Assembly (NCBI RefSeq): GCF_026341825.1
Contig: NZ_JAPENY010000001.1
Span: forward strand, 186,001-250,000
DNA from: Streptomyces sp. NBC_00620
Lineage (GTDB): Bacteria; Actinomycetota; Actinomycetes; Streptomycetales; Streptomycetaceae
Direction of reading: 5' to 3'
DNA: 64,000 nucleotides
In this document: positions 18,739-28,100 of the stretch, in pieces
Position numbering within the stretch: position 1 is the first letter of the stretch
How the letters are laid out: each line of letters opens with the position of its first letter
The notes under the pieces: model-generated
Seen by the model: the letters and a program-made list of their open reading frames with translations, nothing else
Database searches by the model: none
What the model was told of the DNA's origin: nothing
Made by a program: the position numbers and the translations under genes

Positions 18739-21700
18739 TCAGGTCGTCTGGGGTTCGAAGTCCCAGAAGGGGCGGTTGCGGGAACGGGCCGAGATGGTGT
18801 GGATGTGCTGGGCGCCCAAGGTCTGTTCGAGGTCGGTGAGGGCCTCTTGCTCGACCTTCTCGGCCTGGCGGCGTTCCCTCAGTCCGCGTAGGTCCGCGGC
18901 GTGAGCGATGCGGGCCGACAGGGTCAGGGGGTGGGTGCGGCCCAGGACCTCGATGGCCCGGGTGGCCGTGTCCCGGGTGAGCGAAGCCGCCGACTCGGTG
19001 TCGCCGACGAGGTTGCGCAGCGAGGCGGCGTTGATGGCGCAGCCGAGACTCCAGGGGTGGTTCTCGCCGACGGCCTCGGTCATTTCGGCCAGCGCCTGTT
19101 CGAGCAGCGCGTGTGCGTGGTCCCGCTCGCCCACATTGCGCAGGATCAGCGCCTGGTTGGCGCGGGCTCCGGCGAGGAAGGGGTGCCCGTCGGTGAGCAT
19201 CACCTCGTACCGGGCCACGACGGACTCACTGACCTCCCGGGCCTGGTCGATGTCACCGTGCTCCCGCGCGAAACAGCTCTGACTGACGGCGAACACCAGG
19301 AACCACGGGTTCATCTCGCCCAGTACGCGTTCACCGCGTTCCAGCACCCGGGCGAAGAGCTGCCTCGCCGTGTCCCGCTCCCCGCTGCGATAGAGGCACA
19401 GCGCGAGATTGTGCTCGGCGAGCAGCGTCTGTGGATTGTCGTGACCCATCACGAGCCGGTGCTCGCGCACGTTCTTCACCTGAATCGATTCGGCCTCGGC
19501 ATATCTGCCGAGAAGTCGCAGGTCAATCGCGTAGGAGAGCTCGGAATACATGGTCCAGGGATGCCGCGCACGCAACAACTGCCGACGCGCTTCCAGCGTC
19601 CGCCGATCCATGTCCAGGGCCGCGTCGTAGCGGCCGAGCAGCCTCAGCGAAACACCCAGGTTGTTCTGCGCGTTCAGGGTGCGGGAGTCCTGCTCGCCGA
19701 GAAGCTCCCGGTAGGCCGTGAGGCTCCATTCACCGACCTCCAGCGCTTCGTCATAGCGCGCGAGCCCCCTCAGGTCGGCGGCCAGCCCGCCAACCGCGCG
19801 CAGGTACTCCAGATCCTGCGCCCCCCGCTCCTCCCGCAGATGTTCCACGGCGGCGCGGGCGATGGCTTCGGTACGACCGTAGTCGCCCACCGCTCGCAGC
19901 AAGTTGGTGTAGTGGTAGGTGAGTTCCCACACCCGGGGATGCGTCTCGCCGAGGAGCTGGCGCCAGGCGTCCATTGCCCGTTCACCGAGCTTGATGCCCG
20001 CCGCGTACTCGCCGGAGAAGTACATGTAGCGCAGGCAGTTGAAGACCAAACGCTGGACGTTCGGATCGTCGGTCTGCAGTACGTCCGCGTATTTCAGGTG
20101 CGGGACGATCTCCGCGTATCCACTCCACAGGTCGGGGTCCGTCGGCCGCCGTGGATCCGCCGCCGCCAGGGCGCGCCGTACGACGTCGGTGAACTCCTTG
20201 CGGTCCTGGTCCGGCATGTCCTTGTGGACGATCTGGTGGACCATGCGGTGCAGGTAGAGGGACTCGCCGGAGGAGACGGCCTCGTCGAGGGTCGCCTCGT
20301 GGGACTCCAAACGGACCACCGAGTACTGGCGCAGCTGGTTGATCGCCTTGTTCCACAGGAGCGGGTCGTTGACGAGGCCTGCGATCTGTTCGGGCAGGTC
20401 GTCGTGCGGCATCTCCTTCAGGAGACGTACAGGAATGAAGCCGGGCGCGAAGAAGGTGCACAAGCGGAGCAGGTCGACGGACTCCGGGACGGTGTCCTTC
20501 AGCTTGTTCAGCAGTATCGACCAGGCGGTCTGGAAAGCGAGGGGGAAGTCCGCGGAGACCTTCACGACGTCCTGGTCGATGCCGCCCTCCAGCAGAGCGA
20601 TGTACTCCCGTACGGACAGGTCCGAGTCGTTGAGCCAGCCGGCCGTCTGGTCAAGGAGAAGAGGCAGGTCTTCCAGAGCGTGCGCCAGCAGGTCGGCCTC
20701 GGGCTCGGTCAGCCGGGGCGCGCGGCGGCGGATGAACGCCACGGATTCGTACCGCTCGTAGACGGGCACCTCCAGCAGTTTGCTGTTGTGCTCGGTCCAC
20801 TCCGGGTTCCGGGAGGTGATGAGGACGTGGCCGGGGCCGTTCGGCAGCAGGTCCCAGATCTGGTCCGGCTCGTCCGCGCCGTCCAGGATCAGCAGCCAGC
20901 GCCCGTACGGGTCGCCCCGGCGCAGCGAGTCACGTACGGCACGCAACCGTTCGCCGTACTCGGCGCCCGTGGACAGACCCAACTGCGGTGCCAGTTCGGC
21001 GAGTCGGCGCCGGTAGGTGACCCGCTTCTCCGCGTTGACCCACCAGACCACGTCGTACTCGGAACCGAAGCGGTACACGTACTCGGCCGCGAGCTGGGTC
21101 TTGCCCACGCCCGACATGCCGTGCAAGGTGACGACGCCCGCGCCCGGCTCGGCGCCTTGGAGGAGGTGGTAGGCGTCGTTCAGGAGCGGCTCGCGGCCGG
21201 TGAAGCGGGTGTTGCGGCGCGGTACGCCACCCCATACCTCGGGCATGGCCGCAGGGAAGCGCGGGCCCTGGCGGGCGCCCTCCGCGGACTCCGGGACGGG
21301 GTCGGCGGGCAGGTCGAGGCGGTCCATGACACGGCGCTCGGCCTCTTCTGCGCCCATGTTGTTCAGCTCTACCGCGCCGAGCACGGTGGTGGCGGACGGC
21401 AGCTGGCTCGTGGTGACCGAGACGGCCGCGAATCGAGTCGGGTCGGGCGCGACGATCTCCCGCAGTGCCGTGTTCCACTCGTCGTGGGTGCGCGGGCCGA
21501 GCTGGAAATACCACTCACTGACGACGATCAGGATCCGGCCCTTGGCGAGTGTGAGGTCGCGCAGCAGATCCACAAGAGGTACTTCGGCCGGTGAGTCCCA
21601 GCGCTGGTACACGACGCGATGACCACGCCGCTCCAGACGGTCCCCGATCCAGGCCGCCCAGGCCCGGTTGAAACCGGCGAAGCTGATGGTGATGGTCTGC

Positions 21701-21750
21701 TTCGCGGCCTCCCTCTCGGTTGGCCCGACCGGCGTACGCGCTCCAGACAT
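18739..21750 (-). CDS. fxsT: FxSxx-COOH system TIR-NB-ARC-TPR protein (FxsT)
   Basis: The 1003-residue protein starts at ATG 21750 after GGGGAGG. The TIR domain spans about residues 18-130 (TITISFAGFNRAWAAWIGDRL, VSEWYFQLGPRTHDEW). An NB-ARC NTPase has FTGREPLL and Walker A GMSGVGKTQL (211-220), Walker B-like LLILDGADEPD, and the GLPL-like DLPLLLDQTAGWL. About 450 residues of TPR repeats follow, including several NNLGVSLRLLGRYDAA-type units. The end RPFWDFEPQTT is shared with the paralogue at 10768. This architecture is what is annotated as FxsT beside FxsA/FxsB. It probably senses the peptide or a linked signal and triggers TIR activity; that function is inferred. Confidence 0.88.
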   Translation of the reverse strand: MSGARTPVGPTEREAAKQTITISFAGFNRAWAAWIGDRLERRGHRVVYQRWDSPAEVPLVDLLRDLTLAKGRILIVVSEWYFQLGPRTHDEWNTALREIVAPDPTRFAAVSVTTSQLPSATTVLGAVELNNMGAEEAERRVMDRLDLPADPVPESAEGARQGPRFPAAMPEVWGGVPRRNTRFTGREPLLNDAYHLLQGAEPGAGVVTLHGMSGVGKTQLAAEYVYRFGSEYDVVWWVNAEKRVTYRRRLAELAPQLGLSTGAEYGERLRAVRDSLRRGDPYGRWLLILDGADEPDQIWDLLPNGPGHVLITSRNPEWTEHNSKLLEVPVYERYESVAFIRRRAPRLTEPEADLLAHALEDLPLLLDQTAGWLNDSDLSVREYIALLEGGIDQDVVKVSADFPLAFQTAWSILLNKLKDTVPESVDLLRLCTFFAPGFIPVRLLKEMPHDDLPEQIAGLVNDPLLWNKAINQLRQYSVVRLESHEATLDEAVSSGESLYLHRMVHQIVHKDMPDQDRKEFTDVVRRALAAADPRRPTDPDLWSGYAEIVPHLKYADVLQTDDPNVQRLVFNCLRYMYFSGEYAAGIKLGERAMDAWRQLLGETHPRVWELTYHYTNLLRAVGDYGRTEAIARAAVEHLREERGAQDLEYLRAVGGLAADLRGLARYDEALEVGEWSLTAYRELLGEQDSRTLNAQNNLGVSLRLLGRYDAALDMDRRTLEARRQLLRARHPWTMYSELSYAIDLRLLGRYAEAESIQVKNVREHRLVMGHDNPQTLLAEHNLALCLYRSGERDTARQLFARVLERGERVLGEMNPWFLVFAVSQSCFAREHGDIDQAREVSESVVARYEVMLTDGHPFLAGARANQALILRNVGERDHAHALLEQALAEMTEAVGENHPWSLGCAINAASLRNLVGDTESAASLTRDTATRAIEVLGRTHPLTLSARIAHAADLRGLRERRQAEKVEQEALTDLEQTLGAQHIHTISARSRNRPFWDFEPQTT

Positions 21751-21784
21751 GCAGTGGCCTCCCCGCACGGGCCTTCCCGCGCGA

Positions 21785-21879
21785 TTTTAGAACGTCGGGG
21801 CGGCCCGGCGATAGGCGCTGACGGACTTTCACTCGCACCGCGGTCCCTTCCAAGTGCCGATCTTGGCGCAAAGATCGGC
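21785..21879 (-). promoter_or_regulatory. Leader of fxsT with a perfect stem-loop and possible promoter
   Basis: The 170-bp gap between the HEXXH gene and fxsT contains a perfect 9-bp stem (GCCGATCTT at 21856-21864 with AAGATCGGC at 21871-21879, 6-base loop). Closer to fxsT, on the minus strand near 21785-21795, is TAAAAT, a plausible -10 in an otherwise very GC-rich stretch. The stem could terminate the upstream transcript or attenuate fxsT. Both roles are inference. Confidence 0.35.
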
Positions 21880-21920
21880 CTGCGTCCGGGAAGCGGGACA
21901 TTCGGCGGGTGAATGGCGCT

Positions 21921-23378
21921 TCATTCGGCGGGCGCATGCCGTTGTGTCCACAGGGCGCGCGCCGCTTTGACGTACGCGGCTGCCCTGGCGGCCTGGCCGC
22001 GGGGCGCCGGACGCCCGGCGAGCCGTTCGTGCACCGCGACCATTTGATCGACGAACTGGCGTCCCTGTGCGGTGAGATCGGCCGATCCGACGAGGATCGG
22101 CAGTACGGCTCTGACCTGCTCCTGATAGCGGGCGTGCTGGGCCCACGCGGAGTCCCGGTGGGCCGGGTGGGCGGTGGCGAGGGCGTGGCGCTGGAAGAAG
22201 TCGGCCAGCGCGAGGTGGGAGTAGGCGCCCTGGAGGAGACCGTCGTACGGGCGTGGGTCGGGGCGCCAGGGAGCGAAGTAGCGTGCCTGCGGACCGGCGC
22301 GATGAAGCGTCAGCATGTCGCAGAGGGCAGAGAGTTTGGTGTGCTGCAGTTCGTGCACGAGGGTGGCCGCGAAGGTGGTGGGTGTGGGCGGGGTGGTGCT
22401 GAGGACGGCGCCGAAGGCCTCACGCCGGGTGCCGCTGCAGCTGCCACCGGGGCGGCCGCCGGGTTCCGAGCCGGGCGGCGCGGAAAGCGGGACCAGACAG
22501 CGCAGCAGGCTCAGTGTCTCCGCGAGTCGGTGCTCGCCACCGGGCCCGAGGGCGGACGCCGTGCCCGACCAGGCGTGCAGCCACCGTTTGCGTTCGGCGT
22601 CGTCGAGGGTGACGGGACCGCTCAGCGCGTGGTGGCGGGGGCCGCCGCGCACGGTGCGGTACGGGTCGAGGTCGTCCAGCGGTACGGGATCGGAGTCGGA
22701 CAGCAGACCGGGCAACGCGTACGCGGGGGTCCAGGCGGCGGCGCAGGACCACGCGCCGATACCGCTCTGGAGGTGTACGACGATGTCCGCCTCGCCCACT
22801 TGACCGAGTGTCAGGCGTTGGCGGCGGTGGACCACTCGGACCTGGGTGTCCCCGGGCACGTTCGTGCGCAGCGACCCGAGCGAGGGCAGCGTGAGCACTC
22901 CGTCACGGGCGGTCAGCCGTACCTCGAAGGGCACGCCGGACCGGGCGGCGGCCACTGCGGCGAGCGCTCCGAAGTAGCCGAGGTCACGGTTCAGTTCACG
23001 CGTGTCCCGCTCGGCACGCGGCCCGCCTGCCGCGCCGAGCCCACGCAGGCAGTGGCGGGCCCAGGGACCGATGAACGGGTGGAGGAGGCCGGCGCGTACG
23101 GGCCCGTACGTCCCCGCCTCCGCTCCCACCCTCGCCGAAGCCGAAGGCGCGACCGTCCGCTCCGCCTCCTCCAGCAGGGCCCAGTCCTCCAGCAGCCGCC
23201 CCCGCGCGCCCGCGGAACACACCCCCGCGTCGGCCACCTCGGCGGCGTCGAGTACCGCGCGGAGCAGGAGCAGGCGTCGGGTGTGCTGATCGCGTACGAG
23301 GAGCCGCAGGGTGTCGGGGCCGCCTTCGGTGCGGCCGAGTTCCAGCAGGGCCCTCTCCGGGACCACCGGCAGGATCAC
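21921..23378 (-). CDS. HEXXH-motif protein of the FxsB neighbourhood (putative peptide modification or peptidase)
   Basis: The 485-residue protein starts at GTG 23378, overlapping the FxsB stop as GTGA; the longer frame to 23906 is a shadow of fxsB. The zinc-metallohydrolase-like motif TFAATLVHELQHTKLSAL gives HELQH, followed by YFAPWRPDPRPYDGLLQGAYSHLALADF. This is the signature of the family annotated as HEXXH motif-containing putative peptide modification protein next to cyclophane-forming radical SAM enzymes. The N-terminal 250 residues are variable. It may cleave the leader of the FxsA-like precursor or modify the peptide further; neither role is demonstrated by sequence. It is translationally coupled to fxsB. 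Confidence 0.82.
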   Translation of the reverse strand: MILPVVPERALLELGRTEGGPDTLRLLVRDQHTRRLLLLRAVLDAAEVADAGVCSAGARGRLLEDWALLEEAERTVAPSASARVGAEAGTYGPVRAGLLHPFIGPWARHCLRGLGAAGGPRAERDTRELNRDLGYFGALAAVAAARSGVPFEVRLTARDGVLTLPSLGSLRTNVPGDTQVRVVHRRQRLTLGQVGEADIVVHLQSGIGAWSCAAAWTPAYALPGLLSDSDPVPLDDLDPYRTVRGGPRHHALSGPVTLDDAERKRWLHAWSGTASALGPGGEHRLAETLSLLRCLVPLSAPPGSEPGGRPGGSCSGTRREAFGAVLSTTPPTPTTFAATLVHELQHTKLSALCDMLTLHRAGPQARYFAPWRPDPRPYDGLLQGAYSHLALADFFQRHALATAHPAHRDSAWAQHARYQEQVRAVLPILVGSADLTAQGRQFVDQMVAVHERLAGRPAPRGQAARAAAYVKAARALWTQRHAPAE

Positions 23379-24766
23379 GGGGTGTCTCCTTCGGGTCCTT
23401 CGGAAGATGCGGAGACGGGCACAAGCCCGGCGAGCCGCCGCGCCACATGGCGGATGAAGCGCTCGAGGTCGGCGCAGTAGACCGAGGGGTTGGTGAAGCC
23501 CTGTCCGGCGCGGTAGCGGTGCGCGTAGTTGCCGCCGCCGCAGACGGAGAGCAGAGGGCAGGCCCGGCAGCCCGCGGCCAGCGCGGCGGCGCCCGCCTGT
23601 CGTGCGGCCACGCCCGGGTGGCGCAGCGCCGCGTCGAAGGTGTGGCGGAAGACGTCGAGGCCGGTCCGCGCGGCGCCCTCGTAGGCGGACTTGAGCGAGT
23701 CGACCTGCTCGATCGACCCGTCGGTCTCCACCACCACAGCGTCGAAGGGCGCGAGGCCCAGCGACTCGGTCGCGGCGGGCAGCCCGAGCAGCAGGGCGAC
23801 ACACTCCTCGAAGAGCCGCACGCGGGTCTCCCGTCGCCCGGCGTCCCACCAGCGGTCGAAGACGGCGCACAGCCAGTCCCCGTACGGGGCACCCGAGGAA
23901 TCCCAACCCGGCGGCGGCGCCGACCAGTTGCCGTGCGGCAGCAGCAGGTCGATGGCCGGTGGCCGCAGGTCGAGCAGGGACTCGTACAGCTCGACGGGGT
24001 CGGTCCCGGGGTCCACGACCGTGAGGATTCCGGCGTACGTCCCCGGAAATCGGTCGGCGATCAGGCGCGTGCCGCGTGAGGCGGCGGGCCAGGACGGGCG
24101 TCCTGCGTGGTCGGCGCGCCGCGTGTTGTGCGCGGACAGGCCGCCGTCGAGGCTGATGCCGACGCGGATGCCGTGCCTGGCCAGGACGGCGAGCCGCTCC
24201 TCGGTGAGGAGGGTGGCGTTGGTCTGGACGGTGGCGTGGACCGTGCAGGAGGCGGGGACCTCGTCGCGGACGAGATCGGTGAAGCTCGCGAGCGTGTCCG
24301 CGCCCGCGAGCAGGGGCTCGCCGCCGTGCAGGACCAGGGAGATCGCCGTGAGCCCGTGGGCGCGCGCGTGCTCGCCGATACGGGACGCGGTGCGGGCCAG
24401 GACGGCCGGCGGGGCGGCGGCGGGGCGCGCGCGCCAGGTGTGGTCGGGGCCCTCGTACAGGTAGCAGTAGGTGCAGGCGAGGTTGCAGCGGCCGTGCATC
24501 TTGACGATGAACTGCCGGAAGGGGAACGGGAGTTCGCGCACCGCCGATATGGAAGGGACGGAGGGGGCGGAATCCGCAGACACCGGAGATGTCGCAGACG
24601 CCACGGACGCCGCAGACACCCCTGAAGCCGTCGGCATCACCGGAGCCGTCGTCGGCATCGCGGAAACCACCGAATTGAAAGCTGCCGCCGCCCTCACAGA
24701 ACCCGGAAAACCCGCCGAACCCACCGAAGTCGAACCCGAAGCCCCGGAGGTCACCTCTTCAGACAC
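23375..24766 (-). CDS. fxsB: FxsB-type radical SAM/SPASM cyclophane-forming peptide maturase
   Basis: The 463-residue protein has a radical SAM core with the CxxxCxxC cluster motif in HGRCNLACTYC (Cys94, Cys98, Cys101), followed by YLYEGPDHTW, typical of the FxsB family. The GGEPLL motif is present, and a C-terminal SPASM domain has CRACPLLSVCGGGNYAHRY and a late Cys in VYCADLERF for auxiliary clusters. FxsB enzymes form a C-C link between an aromatic ring and a nearby side chain at the C-terminus of FxsA. The GTG start at 24766 gives an odd Ser/Ala/Val/Pro-rich leader of about 75 residues before RELPFPFRQF, where the family normally begins. The precursor gene lies 205 bases upstream. Confidence 0.92.
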   Translation of the reverse strand: MSEEVTSGASGSTSVGSAGFPGSVRAAAAFNSVVSAMPTTAPVMPTASGVSAASVASATSPVSADSAPSVPSISAVRELPFPFRQFIVKMHGRCNLACTYCYLYEGPDHTWRARPAAAPPAVLARTASRIGEHARAHGLTAISLVLHGGEPLLAGADTLASFTDLVRDEVPASCTVHATVQTNATLLTEERLAVLARHGIRVGISLDGGLSAHNTRRADHAGRPSWPAASRGTRLIADRFPGTYAGILTVVDPGTDPVELYESLLDLRPPAIDLLLPHGNWSAPPPGWDSSGAPYGDWLCAVFDRWWDAGRRETRVRLFEECVALLLGLPAATESLGLAPFDAVVVETDGSIEQVDSLKSAYEGAARTGLDVFRHTFDAALRHPGVAARQAGAAALAAGCRACPLLSVCGGGNYAHRYRAGQGFTNPSVYCADLERFIRHVARRLAGLVPVSASSEGPEGDTP

Positions 24767-24971
24767 TCAGGCCACCCCCATGATGTACGGCCCGTGATCC
24801 CACGGTACGGCCCGCGCCACGACCCCCTGACCCGTACGGGGCCGCATTCCCTGAAGGGGACCGGACGCAAACGCCGCCCAATCGAACTTGTCCGGTTCAA
24901 CCACAAGGCAGACCGGAACCACCGCCCCGCGGGCTCCGTTTGAGTACGTTTGTTCCTCACCGAGAGGCGCC

Positions 24972-25157
24972 TCAGAACGCGTTGTTGAACCCCCAGAGCA
25001 TCTCGCTCGGTTGCCCGGCCCGCTCCGTCAGCTCGGCCAACACCTCGGCCAGCACCGGGTGTTGAACCGTCCTCAGGTCCGCCAGATCCAGCGACAGCAG
25101 ATCGGGCAACTCCGGCAGCTCCTCCCCGGAACCCGGCAGATCACTCTGTACGCCCAT
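24972..25157 (-). CDS. fxsA: FxsA-like RiPP precursor peptide (variant C-terminal core)
   Basis: The 61-residue acidic peptide contains LRTVQHPVLAEVLAEL, the leader helix found in FxSxx-COOH precursors, and ends MLWGFNNAF. The last residues are F-N-N-A-F rather than the canonical F-x-S-x-x, so Asn replaces the usual Ser. An aromatic-x-Asn triplet is a known target pattern of three-residue cyclophane maturases, which makes FNN a credible crosslink site. GGAGGGGG precedes ATG 25157. The gene follows the vWA gene by only 27 bases and precedes fxsB, so it is probably co-transcribed with both. Crosslinking and export are not visible from sequence. Confidence 0.85.
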   Translation of the reverse strand: MGVQSDLPGSGEELPELPDLLSLDLADLRTVQHPVLAEVLAELTERAGQPSEMLWGFNNAF

Positions 25158-25184
25158 GCTTTCCCCCTCCTTCGCTCACTCCGG

Positions 25185-28100
25185 TCACTCCAGCTCGGCC
25201 AGCCGCTGGGCGGTCTGCCGGGCGGTCGGCTCACCCGTGGCCACCGCGCCGTCGGGCAGCCTCGACCACTCGGCCCGGGCAGCCCGGTACGCCTCGCGTG
25301 CGGCGCGCGGGCGCGCGGCCGCCTCGTAGGACATACCCCGCCAGTGGTGCGCCTGCGCGCCCAACTCCATGGCCTCCTGGCGCCGCCGGTCGGTCTCGGC
25401 GACCTCCTCGGCATCGCGGGCCGACTCCGCCGCGGCGCGGAAGGCGTCGACGGCCTCGTCGAGGCGCGCGGGGCGGCCCAGGCTCTGGTACGCCTCGAAA
25501 TGGGCCTGCCCGAGCTCCAGCCAGCAGCGCGCGGCCATCAGCGGTTCACCGGCCTCCTGGGCCGCGAGGCCGAGGAGGTGTTCGGCCTCGCGCAGATCGA
25601 CGCGGTCGCCCCGGTCGCGGTGGCGCAGCATCAGGGCCCGGCCGAGCAGCAGCAGGCGGCGGGCGAGGTGGGCGCTGCCCGCAGGAGTCTCCGTACGGCA
25701 GTCGCGCAGCACCCGGATGGCCCGGGAGAGCGAGTCGCGTGCACCGGGTCCGGTGTCGAGCACGGCGCGGCGCAGCAGCACTTCGCCCCACTCGGCGAGG
25801 ACGTCCGCGTGCGCGGGGGCGTCCCTGGGCACACCTCGGGCGGCGTGCTCGAAGTGCTCGGCGGCGGCCCGCAGTTCACCCGGGTCGCCCGACTCGGCGT
25901 ACCGCGCCACCCTGATGCGGCCCGCGCGCACCAACAGCGAGGCACGCAGGCCCTGTTCACGGGTCAGGCCCAGTGCCTCGTCGACGCGTGCCTGGGCGTC
26001 GTCGAGGGCGCCGCCGGACTTCAGGAGCGCGTCGATGAGGTCGAGGAGGATGCGGACGCGGGCGCGGGAGGGTTCGCCCGCGAGGGGGAGCACATGGCCG
26101 GGGCCCGGGTCGAGGGCGTCGCGCAGGGAGTGCGCGCCCTGCTCCGCGTACAGCCGGGCCTGTTCGTCGTCGGCGGTGTCTCCCGACAGGTGCAGCAGTA
26201 CGCGGCCGTGGGCCAGCGGGAGTTCGGGCGGGCGCTGGCTCCGTTCGGGCCAGGCGTCGGCGAATGCCTCCAGCATGCCGACCGCGCTCTGGAGCAGCGC
26301 GCTGTCGCCGCCGAGCCGCCACTGTGTCTCCAGCGCGCGCACCCGCTCCAGGGTGAGCCCGAGTGCTTCCTCGGTCTCCAGTTCGGTCGCCGCGCAGGCC
26401 ACCGCGTACTCGCGGTCGGCGCGCTGCAGGAGGTCGAGCGCGCCGCGCTTGTCGCCGCGGCGCCTGCGGTCGATGGCGGCGGAGTGCAACACCCTTGCCA
26501 GCGCGGCCCGTTCACGCAGCGCCCTGGGGTGCGCGACGGCTCGCTCGGCGGCCGCCTCCGCCTCCCGCAGCAGCTCCGGGCCGCCCTGTACCTCCCACAG
26601 CCGCAGCAGGCTGGTGGCGTACTCGGCCCAGAGTTCGGGGTCGGCCCCGGCGGGTCGTTCGTGTTCGGTGGCGCCGCGCAGCAGCTGTACGGCGTCGATG
26701 AGGTCCTGCACCATGCCGTCGGTGTCGAACTGGCCGACCAGGGAGCGGGCCCGGATCACCGCGGTGTGGGTCGGGCGGTCGTCGACGAGGTCCGTCCGAC
26801 CCCGGCCGCCGTACAGCGCGAACTGTTCCGGCAATGGCATGAAGCGCTCCAATACCCGTGCGGCGACCTCGGCGAAGGGCTGCGGCACGAGGGTGCCGCC
26901 GCCGTTGTCCCCGTTGTCTCCGTGCCCGCTCTGGTATCCGTCACCGGGCGCGTACGGCCGCCCGGAACCGCCCTCGCCGAGCTGCGCGAGCGCCAGGGCC
27001 GGGAAGTTGGGGCCGCCCTTGCCGAAGCGGTTCTCGATGTACTCGGAACAGTGCTTGAGGACGAGCATGGCCTCGTCCCGTCCCAGCGGCGACAGCAGCG
27101 CCTCCTGCACGCCGGGCGCGAACTCGTACCACTGGGCGCCGTCCGCCCCGTACTCCTCTTCCTTGGCCCGCGAGACCAGGCCGCTGAGCAGCACCTCGGC
27201 CAGTTCGGAGGGTCCGGAGTCGGGCAGCATGGTCCGCTGCACCAGCTGCATCACGGGCAGGCTGAGCGGCGCCGCCGCGACATAGCCGGCGAGTCGTCCG
27301 GCGGTCTGGGAGGCGTTGGAGCGGAACCGGCTGACCAGTTCGAGCGCGGACAGTGTGCGTCCGGGGCGGGCCGCCCGGGCGGGCGCGTGGTTCGCGCGCA
27401 CCCAGCCGACCGCTCCGGCGACGGGACCGGCGCCGGCACCGGACAGCAGCCGCGCCCAGGCGCCGAGCGCGGCGGGCTCCGGAGGCAGTACGGGCACCGG
27501 GAGCGCGCCTTCGCGGGCCTCCGGCGGGGCGCCCGCCGGCAGCCGGACCTTCAGCGTGGCGGCGCCCGCGAGCGCCTCGCCGCGCGTCAACTCGCCGTAC
27601 GAGACGGGGAGTCGGGTGCGGTTCCACATGCGCTGCGGCAGCGGCTGGAGTACGGCGGCGGGGCCCTGCCGGGACAGGTGGTGGAGCAGCCGGTGGGCGT
27701 GGCCGCTGTGCCACAGCGGGCCCGCGCAGTCGCTGACCAGAACGGTGATCCGGCGGCCCGTGGGGTCGCTCAGCCGGTCCGCGGAGTGCAGCGGGGCCGC
27801 GTGCGGCTCCGGACTGCGGCTGACGGCCGGCGCGCCGTCCGGGCCGGGGTGCAGATGGCTGACCTGGATGTCCCAGAAGGCACCCAACTGGCCGAAGACC
27901 TGCTCCAGTTCGGCGAACATCCGGTCCCACACCCGCATCGACGAGGAGGCGTCCATCACCAGCTGGAGCGCGGCGTCGGCCCGGGTCACCCCGCGGAACA
28001 CCGGCAGCACGAGACCGCCCGCCCGGGCGCTCAGCTCCGCGGTCGCCGTCTCGTCGAGGACCGTCCGCAGGGGCGGGGCGGCGGTCCGGTAGCCCTGCAA

